Shown here: in pieces, positions 63,930 to 64,000 of the stretch
Layout: each line of letters starts with the position of its first letter
How positions within the stretch are numbered: the stretch's first letter is position 1
Source of the DNA: Bog-473 sp963807675
GTDB lineage: Bacteria; Actinomycetota; Acidimicrobiia; Acidimicrobiales; RAAP-2
Direction of reading: 5' to 3'
NCBI GenBank assembly: GCA_963807675.1
Contig: CAWECP010000007.1
Location: 62,001-126,000, forward strand
Length of the DNA stretch: 64,000 nucleotides
The notes under the pieces: generated by a model
What the model saw: the letters and a program-made list of their open reading frames with translations, nothing else
Database searches by the model: none
Told to the model about the DNA's origin: nothing
Made by a program: the position numbers and the translations under genes

Positions 63930-64000
63930 ATGGAGAAATTCCGATACAGCGCGCTCAACGAAAACGGCATGCGCGTCAAAGGGACCGAGTCCGCGGCGAC
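63930..64000 (+). CDS. pilC: Type IV pilus inner-membrane protein PilC, start only
   Basis: ATG 63930 after GGAGGGAACC; 'MEKFRYSALNENGMRVKGTE' matches the conserved N-terminus of the type II secretion F / PilC family (Y-x-A-x-x-x-x-G-x-x-x-x-G-x). Truncated by the window end. Follows pilB by 41 bp. Confidence 0.75.
   Translation, partial: MEKFRYSALNENGMRVKGTESAA

Overview
The window is GC-rich, with long actinobacterial-type genes, GTG/TTG starts and strong Shine-Dalgarno sequences. It carries several secreted proteins built from a 42-residue 'GGGYWLVASDGGIFSFGDA'-type repeat. I associate that repeat with Acidimicrobiia and related deep actinobacteria, so I tentatively place the organism there; this is a judgement from familiarity, not a search result.

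Layout. (1) 0-15 kb is an accessory, heavily decayed zone: an IS3 relic (~0.9-1.6 kb), a broken GH26-like gene, an IS21-type element with recognisable ends (3832-6356) but frameshifted istA/istB, an acyltransferase remnant, a second broken GH26-like/repeat locus, one intact GT4 glycosyltransferase, and a tyrosine recombinase - HTH - zinc-ribbon trio whose third gene is frameshifted. (2) 15-26 kb is a minus-strand polysaccharide locus (two large or anchored membrane proteins, one methyltransferase, about seven glycosyltransferases) in which most glycosyltransferases are frameshifted or internally deleted. (3) 26-28 kb holds a truncated second IS21 element and a fused pair of fragments (nitroreductase joined to nitronate monooxygenase). 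(4) 28-53 kb is a mostly intact exopolysaccharide cluster of Wzx/Wzy type: polyprenyl glycosylphosphotransferase, Wzb-like phosphatase, Wzc-like co-polymerase/kinase, two secreted repeat+GH26-like proteins (the first behind a c-di-GMP-I riboswitch), GDP-L-fucose synthase, GT26 and GT4 transferases, two methyltransferases, flippase, polymerase, two paralogous GT2 enzymes, and a second nearly identical glycosylphosphotransferase. (5) 53-58 kb has a broken ATP-grasp/flavoprotein pair and a polytopic membrane protein. (6) 58-64 kb returns to ordinary genes: nitronate monooxygenase, ABC exporter, and the start of a type IV pilus operon (small ORF, pilB, start of pilC).

How the parts may work together (inference). 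The 28-53 kb cluster can prime a sugar on undecaprenyl phosphate, extend and methylate it, supply fucose, flip, polymerise and control chain length. The secreted GH26-like enzymes would trim or remodel the product at the surface, and the riboswitch would tie that step to c-di-GMP, the signal that usually governs biofilm versus motile life.

The other dominant theme is duplication: a ~1.57 kb glycosylphosphotransferase repeat, a 1,209-bp identical block shared by the two hydrolase genes, a fucose-synthase fragment, a ~355-bp tandem duplication at the flippase/polymerase junction, and a second partial nitronate monooxygenase. Many frameshifts are concentrated in 0-26 kb while 28-52 kb is intact, which argues for real decay of an older locus; a local assembly or indel-error problem cannot be excluded from sequence alone. 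I saw no rRNA, tRNA or CRISPR array.
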